NCBI GenBank assembly: GCA_905250125.1
Contig: CAJNOL010000003.1
Coordinates: forward strand, 496,001-560,000
Direction of reading: 5' to 3'
Origin: Rotaria sordida
Lineage: Eukaryota; Rotifera; Eurotatoria; Philodinida; Philodinidae
DNA length: 64,000 nucleotides
Part shown: piece by piece, positions 26,539-41,229 of the stretch
How the letters are laid out: every line of letters starts with the position of its first letter
Numbering within the stretch: the first letter of the stretch is position 1
Notes under the pieces: generated by a model
Database searches by the model: none
Told to the model about the DNA's origin: nothing
What the model saw: the letters and a program-made list of their open reading frames with translations, nothing else
Position numbers and translations under genes: made by a program

Positions 26539-29200
26539 GATAGCATTGCGCTTATTACTTGTTTAATTTGAAAATAAATATAAAATAAAAGAAATTAAAA
26601 TTTGAACTAGAACAAACAAATAATAAAAGATATTTTCTTAAGATTATTTTATACGGTGTTAATGAGTAGTGTAGTCGTGCAAGTCGGTAAAATCTTATAA
26701 TCGTGTAGATGTGGATAAAAGCGCGCATCCTATAATGATTTTCTTTTACTCCCCCTCTCTCTCTATAGTGATGATGTCTATGTGAGCTTACTGGTATTGT
26801 TCTGGTAGATAAAAAAAAAAGAGAAGATGGAAAAGAGGAAGAAGAAAAAAAAATGAGTTCGAGAAACTATTACCATCATCATCATCATCCGTCATAAAGA
26901 CAACGAGAAATGACGATTTCAATATTCACATTCTTTTTTTCCACCTACATTCATTCATACATAAGAATTATACCCTGAAGCTAAAGAAAAAAAACAGAAA
27001 CTAGATATGCTATATTATGCCGATTAGGCACTCTTGACTGTAGTACTAACGACTACCTGTTTATCTTCTTCATATTTTTATATGCACGAAAACATCTCGG
27101 AAAAAGATCGAAGTATATTTTAAGTTGTTTCTGTTATTAGATCAAAACAAGATCGAATCATAAATAAATCACGCATGCAAACAAAGGATCAAATGTTTTT
27201 GTTTTTGTTTACATTCATAGTATATATTTTTTTTCTAACAGTATTAAACTATCAATGCTAAAGAGCAGCATGAATTTTCTTTGTTACCTTCTCTTTCTAT
27301 TATTATGATCATTATATTGAGTATACTTACAGCATAATCTAGTATGAGTCAGAGAAAAAAATCTTTCCTTTTTTTTTTTTTTTACTTTCTTAATGCAAAC
27401 TATTGTTCTGTTGGTTTTTTTTTTAATACTTACATATCCGAAGGACATATAATAAAGAAGGGATATTCTAATAAAAGGTCAATATAATCGAGTAAGTTAC
27501 TCAATAAAACGTTTTGCTAGTTCTCTCAATGGAATAGAAGCATCACTATTCTTTCCATTTCTACTTATTACTATCACATTCGATCGATGATGGATATGAG
27601 AGAAAGAGAGAAGTGTTCTAATAAATAAAATGAAAAAAACCTATATAGAAGAAGAAAATAGAAGAGAAAGACTTCGTCGAAATATTCTAAGGCAATATCT
27701 ATTATCCAATTGATAAAAGAAGAAAGAAGTCTATTATTAAAGATTTGCGTAGAAAAAAAAACAAAATTGTCTCATTGATTGTGCCGTACTAAAGTAACTT
27801 GCAATCATTCACACATAAAAAGTCTCAAGCAGTGGAAAAAAAAAGAATAATAGCACAGCAGTAGTTTTGCTATTGTTTGTCATCGAAAAAAACACAAAAT
27901 AGCTTGCATTATTTACACAAAGAAACATACACAATGAAAGCATATATCTGAATTATATACGCATCAATGAATGATTTAAATATTATCGAACAAAGTGAAA
28001 TAATCTATATAAATTTATCTATATTTTTTATTCGAAATCAAAAAATAATATAGATATATGTACATTGTATTGGCTTGTAGAAAAATATCTCTTGTCCTCT
28101 TCTTTTTTCTGCTTATAATAATCATACAAACCAATGTATGGTTTGTTTTAAGTTATTCGATGTGTTCGTTTTTGTTTTTGTTCAATTAATGGATGTATGC
28201 ATAGTAAATGTTCTATGCGTGACGATTCATATTTCACATGTTTATGAGTATTCACCCGAGTTTAGAACGCATAAATAAACGATGAGTATATCTACTAAAA
28301 AGGGATCAAACAATATTGTTTCTATGCTCTGTGAGTGTATGTCTTGTTTTTATCATCAATGAATATAAGAAAGAATAAATGATGACAAAAAAACGATCCA
28401 TTAATTGTCATAAATTTACATAAGAAAGTCTTATATGATAAAATGAAAAAAAGAAAAAACTGAAATTGATCAATAATGATTGATTTTGCACTGTTATTTC
28501 TTCATATTTCATTTTGAAATTTCATATATTCTTGATAAATCTATATATTGCACAATAGCATAGAGGTCATATTGCTATTCACGTGATTGTAAGTCTTCAC
28601 ATTGTAGAGTTGTTCATCATATCTTTCTATGTGTCTCTATCTGAACAATACAATATATTTATATATGTGTCTTCTATGAGAAGAACTATGATGAATTCTC
28701 ATATACAACCAATATGCATATATATATATATACATATATGTGTAGAATAACAAATTGTTCTGTCGTTCGTTGCGCTCGATAGTCAACAAGTGGACTCATA
28801 CAGTTATCTTGACTTTATCGGTGTGCTGCACTTCACTTAATTCACTTCATTTTTTTCTCATTCCGCTAACAGCTCGCTGTATGTATATGGATTGACGGAA
28901 CTGACAAAAATGATTGAACAATCGAGCGAGCAACAATTATGCATACGTATGTGTCCTATGGAACAACGACACAAGAGAGAACTTACATAAATGTCCTCTC
29001 CCTCTCTGTCTCTGTCTCTTTCTCTCCTTTTTCTTTTGTACATGTGGTTACCTAGCATTCGATGGTGTACATACAAATACACACATCGGATATCGTCCCA
29101 CATTCATTTTCAACCATATTTCATTTCTTTTCAAACTCACAAATCTGATCATCAACGATTATTCTTCTTATAACTAAATTTCAAGTATATACATATATAA
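26539..29200. other. intergenic region between divergent genes
   Basis: Separates the synaptotagmin-like gene (minus) from the Ser/Thr-rich membrane protein gene (plus) and must hold both promoters. It contains CT-rich (26751-26765), CAT-rich (26872-26889), T-rich and TATA-type (28715-28745) simple sequence. The overlapping frames at 28858-29177 lie on opposite strands over CT-rich DNA and are not taken as genes. Confidence 0.45.
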
Positions 29201-30622
29201 ATGTATAAAAAATCAATAGTTCGTATTGAAAATGAAAATCAAACTGATCTAAACAACCCAGCTTTGAATGATATTATAGCAACAAATCATGTAGTATTTA
29301 CAAAGGTAAGAAAAAAAAAACAAAAGAAAATATTTTCTTAATAGAAAATAAAAAAGAATAATATAATTTATATTTTTAGAAACCACATAAAGAACGATTA
29401 TCACGTGCATGTAAAGCTGCTATTTTGATGCTAAGTCTAGGTCTTGTGGCTATTGGCATTATTGTACTTACATTGGTTCTAGCACGTAAGTTTTATTTTT
29501 ATTATTTGACAAAATAATTTATTAAATGTTAATAGGAACTTTAAAAAATTCTTTTTGTGTGTGTGTGTGTGTTAAATCATATCATATTTTTAGTACTTGA
29601 ACTTGACATAGATTTTTTTTTATATAATCAGTATCATAAAAATTTTAGCATATAAAATATTTTATGATCTCATACATGTATACATTATGATAAAAAATTT
29701 TTAAGAGCTAAGTAATAAGATTAAGTGTTATTTTTTCGAAAAGTAAATTGTTCGAAGTTTAACATAAGAAAGAAAGAGAGATCTTTTTTTTTTATATCTT
29801 AGATTCTCGTAATACACATATGGCTGTTATGTCACGATCTGCTGAAACAAATTTCATAGTAACATCAAATAATAGTCGATTTCTTTTTGTAAATCAAGAA
29901 GGTTAAGATTTTTGTTATTTTATTCTTTTTATCTATTATTATATCTATCAATAATATATAGATTTGACAACAATAACCAATGAACAAACAGAAAATGGAT
30001 ATTGGCCAGAAAAAACTGTCATTTTGACAAGTAATAATTTACATACGTTAACAACTCAAAATGTTGATATGTCATCATCGATAATGAGAACAAAACAAAA
30101 TGAATATATACACTCCGATACACAATCAATGAAAACTTATCCATCATCGAATATAATAGTTAATGAACATGCGACAATTTCGACAACTATTCAAACAACA
30201 ATTTCTAATCAACAAACAACATTTGCACCTAGTAGTCATCACTTCACAACTATGATGACAACTGAAAACGAATTAACAACGATAATGGAAAGTCAAGAAT
30301 ATATTGAAATGTCATCAAATAGTGCAATGACGAGTATTGTTGAAAGTAATTCAACATTAAGTAAGAGTGTTTATTTCCCATTTCTTCTTTTTCTCAAATC
30401 CCTCAACACTTTTTCTTTCTTTTTTTTGTTTTCTATGTAGCCCAAGATAATACAACGCCAATGCCTGAAGATACGTCATCTACTATTTTCATAAATCGTT
30501 ATTTTAATATTGAATCCTCAACAATTGCCAATGACGATGAAAATAAAAGACAAATGTTGGCTAAAAAAAATAAGAACAATTCCACAGAAGAAGATATTAA
30601 AGACGATGTTTTATTTTCATGA
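29201..30622 (+). CDS. single-pass membrane protein with Ser/Thr-rich (mucin-like) ectodomain
   Basis: Five exons: 29201-29305, 29380-29485, 29803-29901, 29962-30360, 30441-30622; 891 nt, 296 residues, phases consistent, TGA stop. There is no N-terminal signal; a hydrophobic helix at about residues 48-70 (AAILMLSLGLVAIGIIVLTL) follows a basic run (KPHKERLSRACK), indicating a type II topology with a cytoplasmic N-terminus. The ectodomain is rich in Ser, Thr, Asn and Gln with several Asn-X-Ser/Thr sites and no conserved cysteine framework, as in mucin-like surface proteins. Family not recognised. Intron 2 contains a GT-dinucleotide run near 29555-29572. Two AATAAA signals follow at 30768 and 30807. 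Confidence 0.8.
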
Positions 30623-30767
30623 TAATATCTGTTTTTTTTAAACGAGTATAACGTACAAAAAAATTTTTTTTTTTCGTTTTCTTGCAAATAGCGAATGATA
30701 ATCAACGTAGAATCAAAAAAAATGTATACATTCATAAAACATATACAGGAAAAAAACACAAGATAAG

Positions 30768-30812
30768 AATAAAAGCATAATATGTTTCATGTATTCCATT
30801 GTTAAAAATAAA
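30768..30812 (+). terminator. polyadenylation signals
   Basis: AATAAA at 30768-30773 and again at 30807-30812, 150-190 bases beyond the stop codon of the Ser/Thr-rich membrane protein. Confidence 0.5.
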
Positions 30813-33394
30813 TCGTACCTTACATAAACAATCTTTAAACTAAGAAGAGAAAAGAAATTTTAACCAAAGGTATTCATTACACATCGATTTATATATAGCC
30901 CATTAAAAGCATTTGTCTATTTTATTGATTTAGATAAGAAAGTAAGGTGAAAAAAAAATTAAATTAATGCCTCGAAACAATATTCTATTTCGTATCATAA
31001 AAAAGTGCACTATTAGAATAAAATAATGTCGTAGTTGTTTTTTTTTGTTGATATATTATTCGATGCATACAATCCTTTTCTTTGTGCTATTTTTAATCCG
31101 GTTAATAAATTTGCAACAAATATTAATATGAGAAGAAATCGATTATTGACTATAAACAGATGATAAGTATATGCTTTTTTTTTCTAGTGTCTGCTTTGCT
31201 TAATATGTCAATAGAATTAAGGTTGTAGAGTATATGTATTTATAAAAAAAAAATATATATTTCCTTTATTACTACATGATTAGATTGCATATGAAATATG
31301 TCATATTATGAAATTCAATAAAGAAATCGTTTTCTCTTTGAATAATAACAAATATTATAAAAGCTTTGAATAAAATTATAATTAAGACATATGTAATTTG
31401 AATAGAACATCATTGTGATATATTTCTCTTCTAGTGTAATACTTATCGAAAGAAAGAAGAAACTTCTTTTGTATATCAATGTCGTTTTTCAAAGGCTATT
31501 GTAAATTAGAAATTGAAATTGTATTTCTTTCTTTATAGATATATATTTTATACTAATACCTAGTAGTCAAATTTCATTTTGTTTTTCTTTCTTTTTTTTT
31601 ATTAATCAAATGGGCTTTTTAGAGTTATAAATTTTCTCTTTTACTGTGCATTCAAATAATCATGAAAAGAATGTTACTTACAATAGAACAGACAGAGTAT
31701 TTTATGTATACAGAAAAAAAAAAGAAAAAGTAAGTTACGAATAAAGAAACATTTCGAAATGAAAGGATTAACTGTATAGACGAAACAAGGTCTGTACTTG
31801 TGATCGTACTATACTACTTTTAATATGATATATTTCGTTGCATTTTTCCATAAAAGAAAGAAACTTAAATATGAATATTTTATCGAATTCAATGGAAAAT
31901 AAGATTTATTTTTATATTTTATAGTTTTCTAGACAATTGTTATTAGCCAATGGCCATGACCTTGTTATGCTATTTCATTGCATCATTTTTTTCTCTTTCT
32001 GTATTATATAAGTATTTTCTTTTCTTTTGAAGACGTTCAATACTTCATTGACTTCTTCTAGAATAGCAGAAAGAAATAATATCTATCGTTTATCGTATAC
32101 TATTAGTTTGTGAATTTTCTTAGCGAAAAGTCGTCATTCTCTTATATATGCATGCACATCAGGGAATACACATTATAAAACGAAAGTCTAGATGTTTGTA
32201 TAGAAAGTTAAGAAAAAAAAAATCAACAGAATAGGCAATTTATTTCTTTAGTCAAAACATAGAAAATTCTTTTCATATACTACGCATTCGTCATTTTATT
32301 GCACGTGATTGGTCTTTTATATCATCATCTTGTTGACTGATACGCAATTCGTGTTAAAATTATTGACTCTCATACGTAAGTATGAACTAACAACCTTGAC
32401 TTCGAGGTATTTTTTTATATTTATAATTCAATCGAAAAATGAATGTTTAACAATGTTACATAAATGCGAACACGTTTACCTCTCAAGTAATGAAAAAAAG
32501 ATGTGAATTTTGTATTCAAAGAAAAAAAAAACGAGGGAATATAAGATTGTTGTCGTTAGGAAGTTAAAAATAGAGAAGCAAAAATATTTTATTTCGTAAT
32601 AAAAATTATTATTCTTCAATTGTAAGTTTGATGATGACTTATAATAACATTTCATAATCATAATTGTGATATTCTAGCACTTATTCACTGTTTAAAATAG
32701 GTCAACTATATTTCCATTTATTTACAAATTTCTTTTTTTTTTTACGAACCTTGTCAACATATGTTACTTCTTTTATTTGAAACATTGTCCTAAAAAAACA
32801 AAATAGTATTGTAAGACTACTATGAAATGGAAAATAGTTCCATCTGTGACGTTCTTCTTCCGCGTTTCTAGCAATAATATGACAGTGGTTTTGTGATGAT
32901 AAAACTGTAAGATAATAACAAAAAGAATGTGAGTACATTTTGTCTCTGATAAGCTATATACTTTTCATATCACCTGATATTCACCACAATTTATTTACCT
33001 TCTTTCTTGTTCTTCTTTCTTCTTTTATAACTGGTAAAAAGATCTATATTGATATTATGCAAGAATAGAAGAAAAATGAACGAAGGTCACATTATTACCT
33101 CCTTTGTGTCCTTCACCGATTCTCGTTGTTCTTTTATTGTTCAGTATCCTTGATAAGACTAAGTAGGATACGGCTCAATGAATCATGTCAATATCGTTTA
33201 CATATTCGATATTCTTTTCTTTTTTTGTTCTTCTCATGCATGGTTTGTTTTTTGTTGTATTAGTGTATATTGTTCAATCGATTGAATTCTTTTTTCTTGT
33301 CGACTTTTTTTGTCTTTCTAGGTGTGAGTGTCTATAGAGAAAAAAAATATTATTTATTTAAATTTTCGTGAGGTTATACGAGTATATTAGATGT
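30813..33394. other. gene-free intergenic stretch
   Basis: About 2.6 kb of AT-rich DNA between two plus-strand genes; no frame with protein-like content. A strong 3' splice acceptor (tttttttgtctttctag at about 33306-33322) lies some 70 bases before the start codon of the next gene, indicating a spliced 5'UTR, cis or trans. Confidence 0.45.
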
Positions 33395-35734
33395 ATGGCA
33401 TCGAAACAAGTATCACAAAATAAAAAATTAGAAGATGAACAAGGTCAATTGAAAAATATTGACAATAAGAATTATCAAGAAGAAGAATATGAATTTGTTG
33501 CAATACCACCTGACGGAGGATTTGGTTGGGTTGTTGCTATTGCAGCAATGGTATCGTTTGATTTCTTTAAAATTTATTGATGATATTCATTATAACAATT
33601 TTCTATTCAGTTATGTAATCTTGTATGTGATGGTACTCTATTTGCATTTGGTACAATGAAACTTCATCTTCAAGAACATTTTAAATGTTCGGATATGCTT
33701 ATTCTTATGGTTGGTTCTGTTCCTTGTGGTGTATATTTATTAGTGGGTTAGTATAATTTATGATCATTAGATGTCTAATCTCTTGAAATTTATGATTTAT
33801 TTTCAAAGGACCAATTGTATCAGGTTTATCTAATAGATATGGTTGTCGACCAATTATTATTGTTGGAAGTATTGGTGCAGCAGCTTGTATGGCATTGTCT
33901 ACTTTGTCACCCAATGTTTGGGCAATGATGATTATCTATGGTATATTTGGTGGTGTTTTTTTTGGCATGGTTTATCTGCCGTATGTTAAATAATATTATA
34001 TAAAAAAATAATTTGATTAAATTTCTTCTGCTTGAATTTTAGATCAGTAGTAATGGTATCATTTTATTTTGATAAAAAACGAGCTATAGCCAATGGTAAA
34101 GTTTTCTTGTTTTTTTTTGTTTTAACTTGGATATATATTTATTTTGTTGGTTTTTGTAGGTTTGGTAACTGCAGGTACAGGTATTGGTGCTTTATCTTTT
34201 GGTCCATTAGCTAATTTTGTAATGGGAAAATTGGGTTGGAAAACGGGCATGCTTATATTTGCTTGTATAATGTTAACATGCATTGCATTTGGTGCCATTA
34301 TGCAACCATTAAAACCTCAAAAAGTACCAATTAAACGAGAAATTGAATTACAGTTAGTATTCGAATAATTTGCTTTTTTATGTTTGTAAGAATATAATTT
34401 TTATTTATTGCTATAGAACTCCTGTTAAACAGAAACCATTAACTTCAGTTTCCCAAGAAGCAACAGCTGGCACAAATGTAGTTAGTATTAATATCTTCAT
34501 TGAAAAAATACTAACAATTTAAATATTCATTTTTCTAGCCATTATTATCATCAGTTGATACATCAACTCAGAATAATAATTCGGCTGCTGTACCTTATAG
34601 TAATGTTGCAACAGTAAATGGTACATCATTAAGTCCACCTAATCAATCTCCACGTATTCGTACAGTATCAACATCAAGTTATGTATCAGTTGGTGGTACA
34701 CATCATCGTCGTGGTGTTTCTAATCCTGAAGATGCAACACGACCACTCTATAAAAAAGATGCTTTATTTACTGGATCAAAAACTCAACTTCATCATGTAT
34801 CACATACATCATTAGCTAATAGCAATCCATATATGGCATCAGCAACAAATATTCCAGCATTAACAAATGAAAAACAAAAAAAAGATTCAGCAGCTAAAGC
34901 ATTTGCTGATATACTTTCAGCAATGACAGATTTTTCAATCTTAAAAAATAAACAATTATTATTAATTTGTCTTGGAAATATATTTTCTATGCTTGGTTAT
35001 TATTTACCAATTATGTGTCTTGTTTCATTTGCAACTGAAGATTTAAAAGTTGATCAAACAAGTGCTTCATTTTTATTAACAGTCTTTGGTAGAATAAATA
35101 AATAAACAATTTATTGATAATAAAAAATATTCATTTAGGTCTTTTTAATACAATTGGTCGATTTGCTGGTGGACCTATTGCTATGATACCACATTTAAGT
35201 GCATTATGTGTTCATAATGTACTTTTATTTACAGCTGGTATTCTGACTGTTTTAGCAGCTTATGCATATAATTTAACAACATGTGCACTCTATGCTGGTC
35301 TATGTGGATTTGCTATTGGTAATGAAAAATTTCTTTTATAAATAGAATAATATAATTGATATACGATTTTCAGCACCTCATATGTCCTTATTACCAAGTA
35401 TTATATGTGATTGTGTTGGTCTTGATAGATATACAACAGCTTTTGGTATTCTTTTTCTATTTCGTGGTGTAACATCAATTATTGGTCCACCTGCTGCTGG
35501 TTTGTATTAAAATGATTTGATGTTGTTTTTTTTTACGTATTTTTCTGTCGAATAGGTTTTCTTAAAGATTATACTAAAAAATATGATGTAGCATTTGCTC
35601 TTGGTGGTGCAATGATAATTGTGGCTGCATTCTTTCATTTTTGTATTGTATGTGTTTCATCTGATCGTGTTGTTGAAACAAATGAAGCCAAAGACGAAGA
35701 AGATGTTTTACGAAAAAATAGACTCGATGTTTAA
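33395..35734 (+). CDS. monocarboxylate transporter family (SLC16-like) protein
   Basis: Ten exons: 33395-33550, 33611-33746, 33809-33980, 34043-34095, 34160-34352, 34417-34480, 34539-35088, 35139-35318, 35374-35499, 35556-35734; 1809 nt, 602 residues. The start ATG follows upstream open frame lacking another ATG. The family signature PPDGGFGWVV is at residues 38-47, just before TM1, and DGTLFAFGTM follows in TM1/2. The usual layout of six helices, a long hydrophilic loop (exons 6-7) and six helices is present; a second-half helix region reads LFNTIGRFAGGPIA. MCTs move monocarboxylates or aromatic amino acids with protons across the plasma membrane; the subfamily and substrate cannot be set by eye. 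Exon 6 could end three bases earlier (34477), since both GTAGTT and GTTAGT donors keep frame. Confidence 0.92.
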
Positions 35735-36094
35735 AAGTTGTTCATTTATTCTTTTTTTTTTAGTTTTAATTTGTCTTTCAAATTTTTCTTTTTTCTTAAC
35801 AGAGAATGATTCTATACTAGCCATTTCTTCATTAATTAATTCAAGTTCGTTCCTTTTTTTTTGAACACTGTGATACCCTACTTTCTGCATCGTTTTCTTT
35901 CTTTTTTTCTTCTTTAGTTTATTAAATGTTCTATCGGATCTCAGGTTATTAATAAATAAAAACGAGATTTCATTATTATTATTATTATTATTATTTTGAA
36001 AAAAAAAGAGAGAGAGAGAAAAAAACTAACAATTGATCAATACTGTACATATATGTTCAAACAGATTAAGATGTTTTTGTGAATTCTTTTCAAT
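35735..36094. terminator. convergent 3' region with polyadenylation signal and TTA microsatellite
   Basis: AATAAATAAA at 35951-35960 probably ends the SLC16-like transcript. A ttattatta microsatellite at about 35970-35995 follows, then a ga-rich run. The minus-strand receptor gene ends at 36095, so the two genes are convergent. Confidence 0.6.
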
Positions 36095-39047
36095 TCATAC
36101 AATTATTTCATTATTATTATTTGTGTGTTTCTTTTTTCCATAACTTGTATCTGTTATTATTGGTATTTCAATTAATGTTGAATCAATTGTTTGTTGTGTT
36201 GTCATGGGAGTTTGTCGTATTAATTTTTTCAATATAGCTGGTCGATTATGAAAACATTGTGTAAATAATTTAATAAATTCTCGACGAAAATCTTGTCCAC
36301 TTAATGTATATAATATAAAATTCATTGCATGTTTTGTATACCATAATGCTTCACATGCTTCAACAATTAATGGTACATTAGATGGTTGACCACGCCCAAA
36401 TAATTGATTAATATTATCAGTTTTTTCATCGCGTTTCATTCTATTTGATTGAATTATTTTATTAGCACATATGAATATAACTGATGGACACGTTAAACCA
36501 ATAAAAGCTAATGTAACCGATAGGAGCATTATTGTTAATCGTTGATGGCGACGATGTGCGCGTTTACGATGTTGATGCATATGACGACTTTTACGCATGG
36601 TATATAGTATAATACCAATATTAGAGAAACAAAGAAGGAAAAATGGTATAACAGCAACAAGTAAAATATCAAATATAGGTATATAAGTACGAAAAAAACG
36701 TTCATAACCGTTACTTGGTATACATACAAATATTGAAATTACTTTTGATTGAAATAAACCATTAACATTCATCATTTCTAAAGACTTATTATTATTAATA
36801 TCCATTGTATCATTTAATGAATAATATGGTTGACTAGTTGATCCATAATAATCTAATTTTGTTTCACGACCTTATTAATTAAAAGAATCAAATATTTACT
36901 AAATATATATTTAGATTAATGAAAAAAATTCATTTATATATATATACAATGAGATTCTTTGTACTCTTCTAAATTAAATCACAATGGAATTGAGAAACAA
37001 AAAGAAAAAACAACATGAATAAATACAAGTTCTAATTTAAAGTACGACAGAAATATGTAATTTAATCATGCATATATTAAATATACTCATCAGAGAATGT
37101 TATTATCACTCGAATTTATCAATAGATATCTGAGAATAGTTCTTTTCATAAAAGAACTAAACTAAATGTCATAAATTAATCAAGTAATCAGAGAACATAA
37201 TCAGTTATTGGATGTCATTTGATTTCATATTATGATAACGACAAGATCGCTATAAGACTAAGAAAAGTTTTTAAAAAAAAGACTCAATTTCATGACCTAC
37301 TAATGAAAAGTTATGATCATTTTTATAAAATTATTTTTTTTTCATTTAAGAACAAAACTATTTTCAAAAAAATGTAAAATAAAGATTTTGTTTATATACA
37401 TAGTTATTGATCATTAAAATAGTTTGAAAAGTGTCAACGAAAATAAATATATCTTTTTCTCGAAATATTTCATTTCCTAAAAAAAAAATTAACAGCAATT
37501 TACCATAAGAAGATATAGGATAATTGAGTCAACTTGTAAATTAAATATCTCGAGCAAAACCTTGTTTATTTTCATTGAAACTTTCCGAACTATCAAATTT
37601 GCCTATAGGCAAAATTTCAGCTAGGAACTCTTTGCTTTGCATCTTCCGGAAATATCTTATAATTAATAGAAATTTTATTATAACGGCTATAACTCTTCAT
37701 CAGTAGAACATGAACTCAAAATGCTTTTTTTTTTCTTAATCTCATTGTGACCTATTCTCATAGCCATCATATGAAATCGAATAGCAGTCCAACAGTTGAA
37801 TATAATCATTCATAAGTTGTGATTTCTGGTTAAAAGTAGATACTTAATTTAAAAATTGTTATGCATGAACTTAAATTTCTTTTTTAAAATTAACTTTCGA
37901 CCTTTTTATTGTGGAAATACATTTAGAAAAGATTTATAAAATTTCTGTTCAATTAAATAAATTATATATAATTTATTTAACGTTTGTTGTTTTGCTCTAT
38001 AATATATAAATCTTCATTGCATGTTTTTGTAAAAATAAAAATTTCGTGTACAAACAAATTTTCTCTCATCGGATATAGGTGGTCTCCATTTTTTTTTTTT
38101 TGTATAGTAAAGAATAAAATGCAGCCTAATTATATATTCTATTAGAGAGATTTCTTTTCAAATTTGAAAAATCCATTTCCTTGTAGAGTATACAATTTTG
38201 ATTATAGAGATTTTGGTCTCAGTAAGTAATCTGAAACTACGCTAATAATCTTGTCATATTTTGAAAGATGAGCATAAGATAGAATTATTACTTCTAACAG
38301 AGTTACGAAGATCCTTCTTTCTTACATTATATTTTGAGACATTAATATTAAAATAATGTTTGTTTAACTAACTATTTAATGTATTTGTTTAACAAAAGAA
38401 TTATATGAGAAACAATTTGAAATCATTGTATTCTTATTTAATTAGAATGAATTTTAATTATTTTCTAAATATTAAGTATTTTATGTTTATTAAAATCAAC
38501 GAACTAATTCAAGATTATTTTAATTGAATATAAATATTTTCTTACCAAGTATAAAGAAATAATAAAGATTGCATAAAACAACAATAGCAAAAAGTATACT
38601 TGTTGAACAAAAAACTCGATTAACAGATGAACTATGTCGTCTATATCCACTTGTTACTATGAAATATCGATCAAAACTAACAATAACCAATATCCATGAT
38701 CCCATATGTGCAAGTGCTGATGAAAAAAATGTTAATATACGACATATCCATTTTGATGTATTAAATATAGGTGTATCACGAAATAATTTATAAACATGTT
38801 TACTTGAACGCATAAATATAAATAATATATCAATAACAGCAAGTACAGCTAAATATTGACATGTTGAATTTTTAAAAAATTTTTTACTTAATAAAACACG
38901 TAAACATAATGCATTACCAATTGTACCCCATACAAGTAAACATGGATAAAAAATACGAACAAGAAAAAATCGTAAATGAATAATTGATAACATTTGTTCT
39001 GTATGATGTATATCATCATTATTCATAGTAAAATTATTATTCATCAT
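36095..39047 (-). CDS. rhodopsin-family GPCR, peptide-receptor type 1
   Basis: Two exons on minus: 39047-38546 and 36870-36095, split by a ~1.7 kb intron with in-frame GT..AG borders; 1278 nt, 425 residues. Visible landmarks: TM1 with GxxxN (G41...GN45), Cys102 before TM3, DRY at 126-128, a long extracellular loop 2, TM6 with SVTLAFIGLTCPSVIF, and TM7 ending AMNFILYTLSGQDFRREF. That TM7 end (NFxLYxLSGxxFR instead of NPxxY) is typical of FMRFamide-type and related invertebrate peptide receptors. The N-terminus carries an Asn-X-Thr site. The ligand is unknown. The tail is long, basic and Asn-rich. Confidence 0.88.
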
Positions 39048-41229
39048 AATTATTATTTGATCATAATCAATTAAAATGAAAATAATTCAGATAATCTAAA
39101 AAACAAACAATACAAGTCATATTATTTTTTTGAGAAAGTTCATTATATATTAAGACAAAAAAAATATAGCCATCTCAGATGTTAACGAACTTCTACTTGA
39201 TTTTCTTTTTCCTCTTTTCATATACTAATCTATTTATAAATTTATTTTATCGTAAAATCCATTTATCGTACTATTTCTGTGGGAAACATACAAATGAGGA
39301 AAACGTGCTTGTTGGCTTTAAGGACACAAATAGTTTTTTTTTTTAAAAATGATAAACATTATTTCGTCTCTTTTTCTTTTGATCCTCATTGTAATAGAAT
39401 AGGACTAGATGCTCTTTTTCTTTTCTAGTAACACAAAAGATATAGAACAACATAGAGATATTAATGTCGTGCATCATTGTTTACGCACAAAACACAAGGA
39501 AAAACTTCAAATGTCGATTTCTCACTCTCTCTTCATCGTCAATATAGAAAACAAGAAAAAAAAAGAGAATGACATGGACTACAAAGAAAGAAGCTTTGAG
39601 ATAAATATTAATGTGCAATAACAAATCTCATTGAAAAAGAAAGTCCATTAGAATGAATAAAATCAAATATCAAAACAATAAAAAAAAAATAGACTTTACA
39701 AAGTCTGTCTCAAACTTATCCTTTAAAATCATTGATGGAAAAAAAGAAAAATTTCTATACTCATTTGAACAAGATAAAATACTTTGTCAGTTTTTATCTT
39801 CTTTTGAATAAAAATACAAAAGAATTCTATAATACAAAACTGTCACTTGAAAAACAAAAGAGAGATTTGCTAATAAATCAACCTTATCCTCTATCATAAT
39901 CCTTCTTAGATAAGATAATCTTTATTAACATCATATGTGTGAATTCCAGGTATTTTTTTACATCGTTTAGTTATATGAAAATATTTGACTATTATATTAT
40001 TAATTTAAAATACTAATATTTCAAATTATACAAAAAAGAAAAACAACATAAGAAAATTATTATTTCTAAGTAAGAGTAATTTAAAAAGGAAGCTTTTTTC
40101 TTCTCAAGTCATCATGTACTTGTCTTTTTTTATTAATCGTATAGATCTATTTTGCTTACTTTCTAAGGAATTAAAAAATAGCATTAAAATAATGAAACGA
40201 TCAAAAAAAAATTGACGTAGTTTCAAATTCATCGATTAAAATAGACATTTTCATTGCATGATTTTGATTAACAATGAAATTCACTACATTTGCTTAATTA
40301 AAATGTCGCTTTTCATCAATGAATTTGAAAAACATGAATTTTTTGTCCATTTCATCATTAGAAATACCTTTGTGTTTTTTCGTGTTTTTAATACAAAAAT
40401 CATGAAATTTTTTGACTCCATGGATTATATTTCAAAAATGAAAGAAAGTATTGTCGTAAAATACGAAGTTTCATATATACATTTAATTAATCAAATTGTA
40501 TTTACAAATATGATTCTGTCAGATAATACTAGCATCACTTACGCACATAGTTATAAATTTTCTGAACACGTATGACCTTGAGTTTAATAATGAAATTATG
40601 TCCTTGTTTTTTTTTCTCTAAAAGATTTTTCAACCTACTAATATCACTTAAGTATTTTCTCTATTTGTTTTTTCTTATAAAATTATTCATGTAAATTTAA
40701 AAAGAAAAGAATAAAATATAACACTTATATTTGTTGAAGTAAATAAATAAAACTTACTTGTGTAAATTCATCTATACATTCATTTGCATGATAGAATAGA
40801 CCGTTAAATAGATAGATTAGTTTTGATTACTAATGTTTTTCTATTTCTGATTTTAAAGAAAGAACTGTGTTTTTCTTTTAATTTCTTTTTTTTTTCTATC
40901 GCACTGTTACACTTGCCAACAAAATTTCAACAGTGATTATAAGAAAGCAATAGAAAAAAAAACGATGATTACAATAGAAGAAGAAAATGAGAAGTAGACG
41001 TAGGAAGAGACGAGAAGAAAAAAAAACTAACAAGAAAAAGAAAGATAATAATAATGACGTTGATTAGAATTTAAAATGACAGACAAACATCAACTGATGA
41101 TTTTAATTAGTTACCATTGTGATGAGTATTCTGTACAAAACTAACATATATATATATATAGTTGTTTCATCTATCATCTTTATCAAAAATTTCTATGTAT
41201 TTTTTATGACAAATAATCATATTGATATT
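39048..41229. other. gene-free region upstream of receptor 1
   Basis: AT-rich. The 105-codon plus frame at 40258-40575 is Phe/Ile/Asn-rich with no domain, signal or splice support. A TA run occurs near 41146-41160. Confidence 0.4.

Noticed and set aside
28858..29177. Three overlapping frames on both strands
   Set aside because: Located on CT-rich simple sequence in a promoter region, with no conserved content.
40258..40575. 105-codon plus-strand open frame
   Set aside because: Phe/Ile/Asn-rich composition dictated by AT-rich DNA, no signal peptide, domain or splice partner; long frames arise by chance here.
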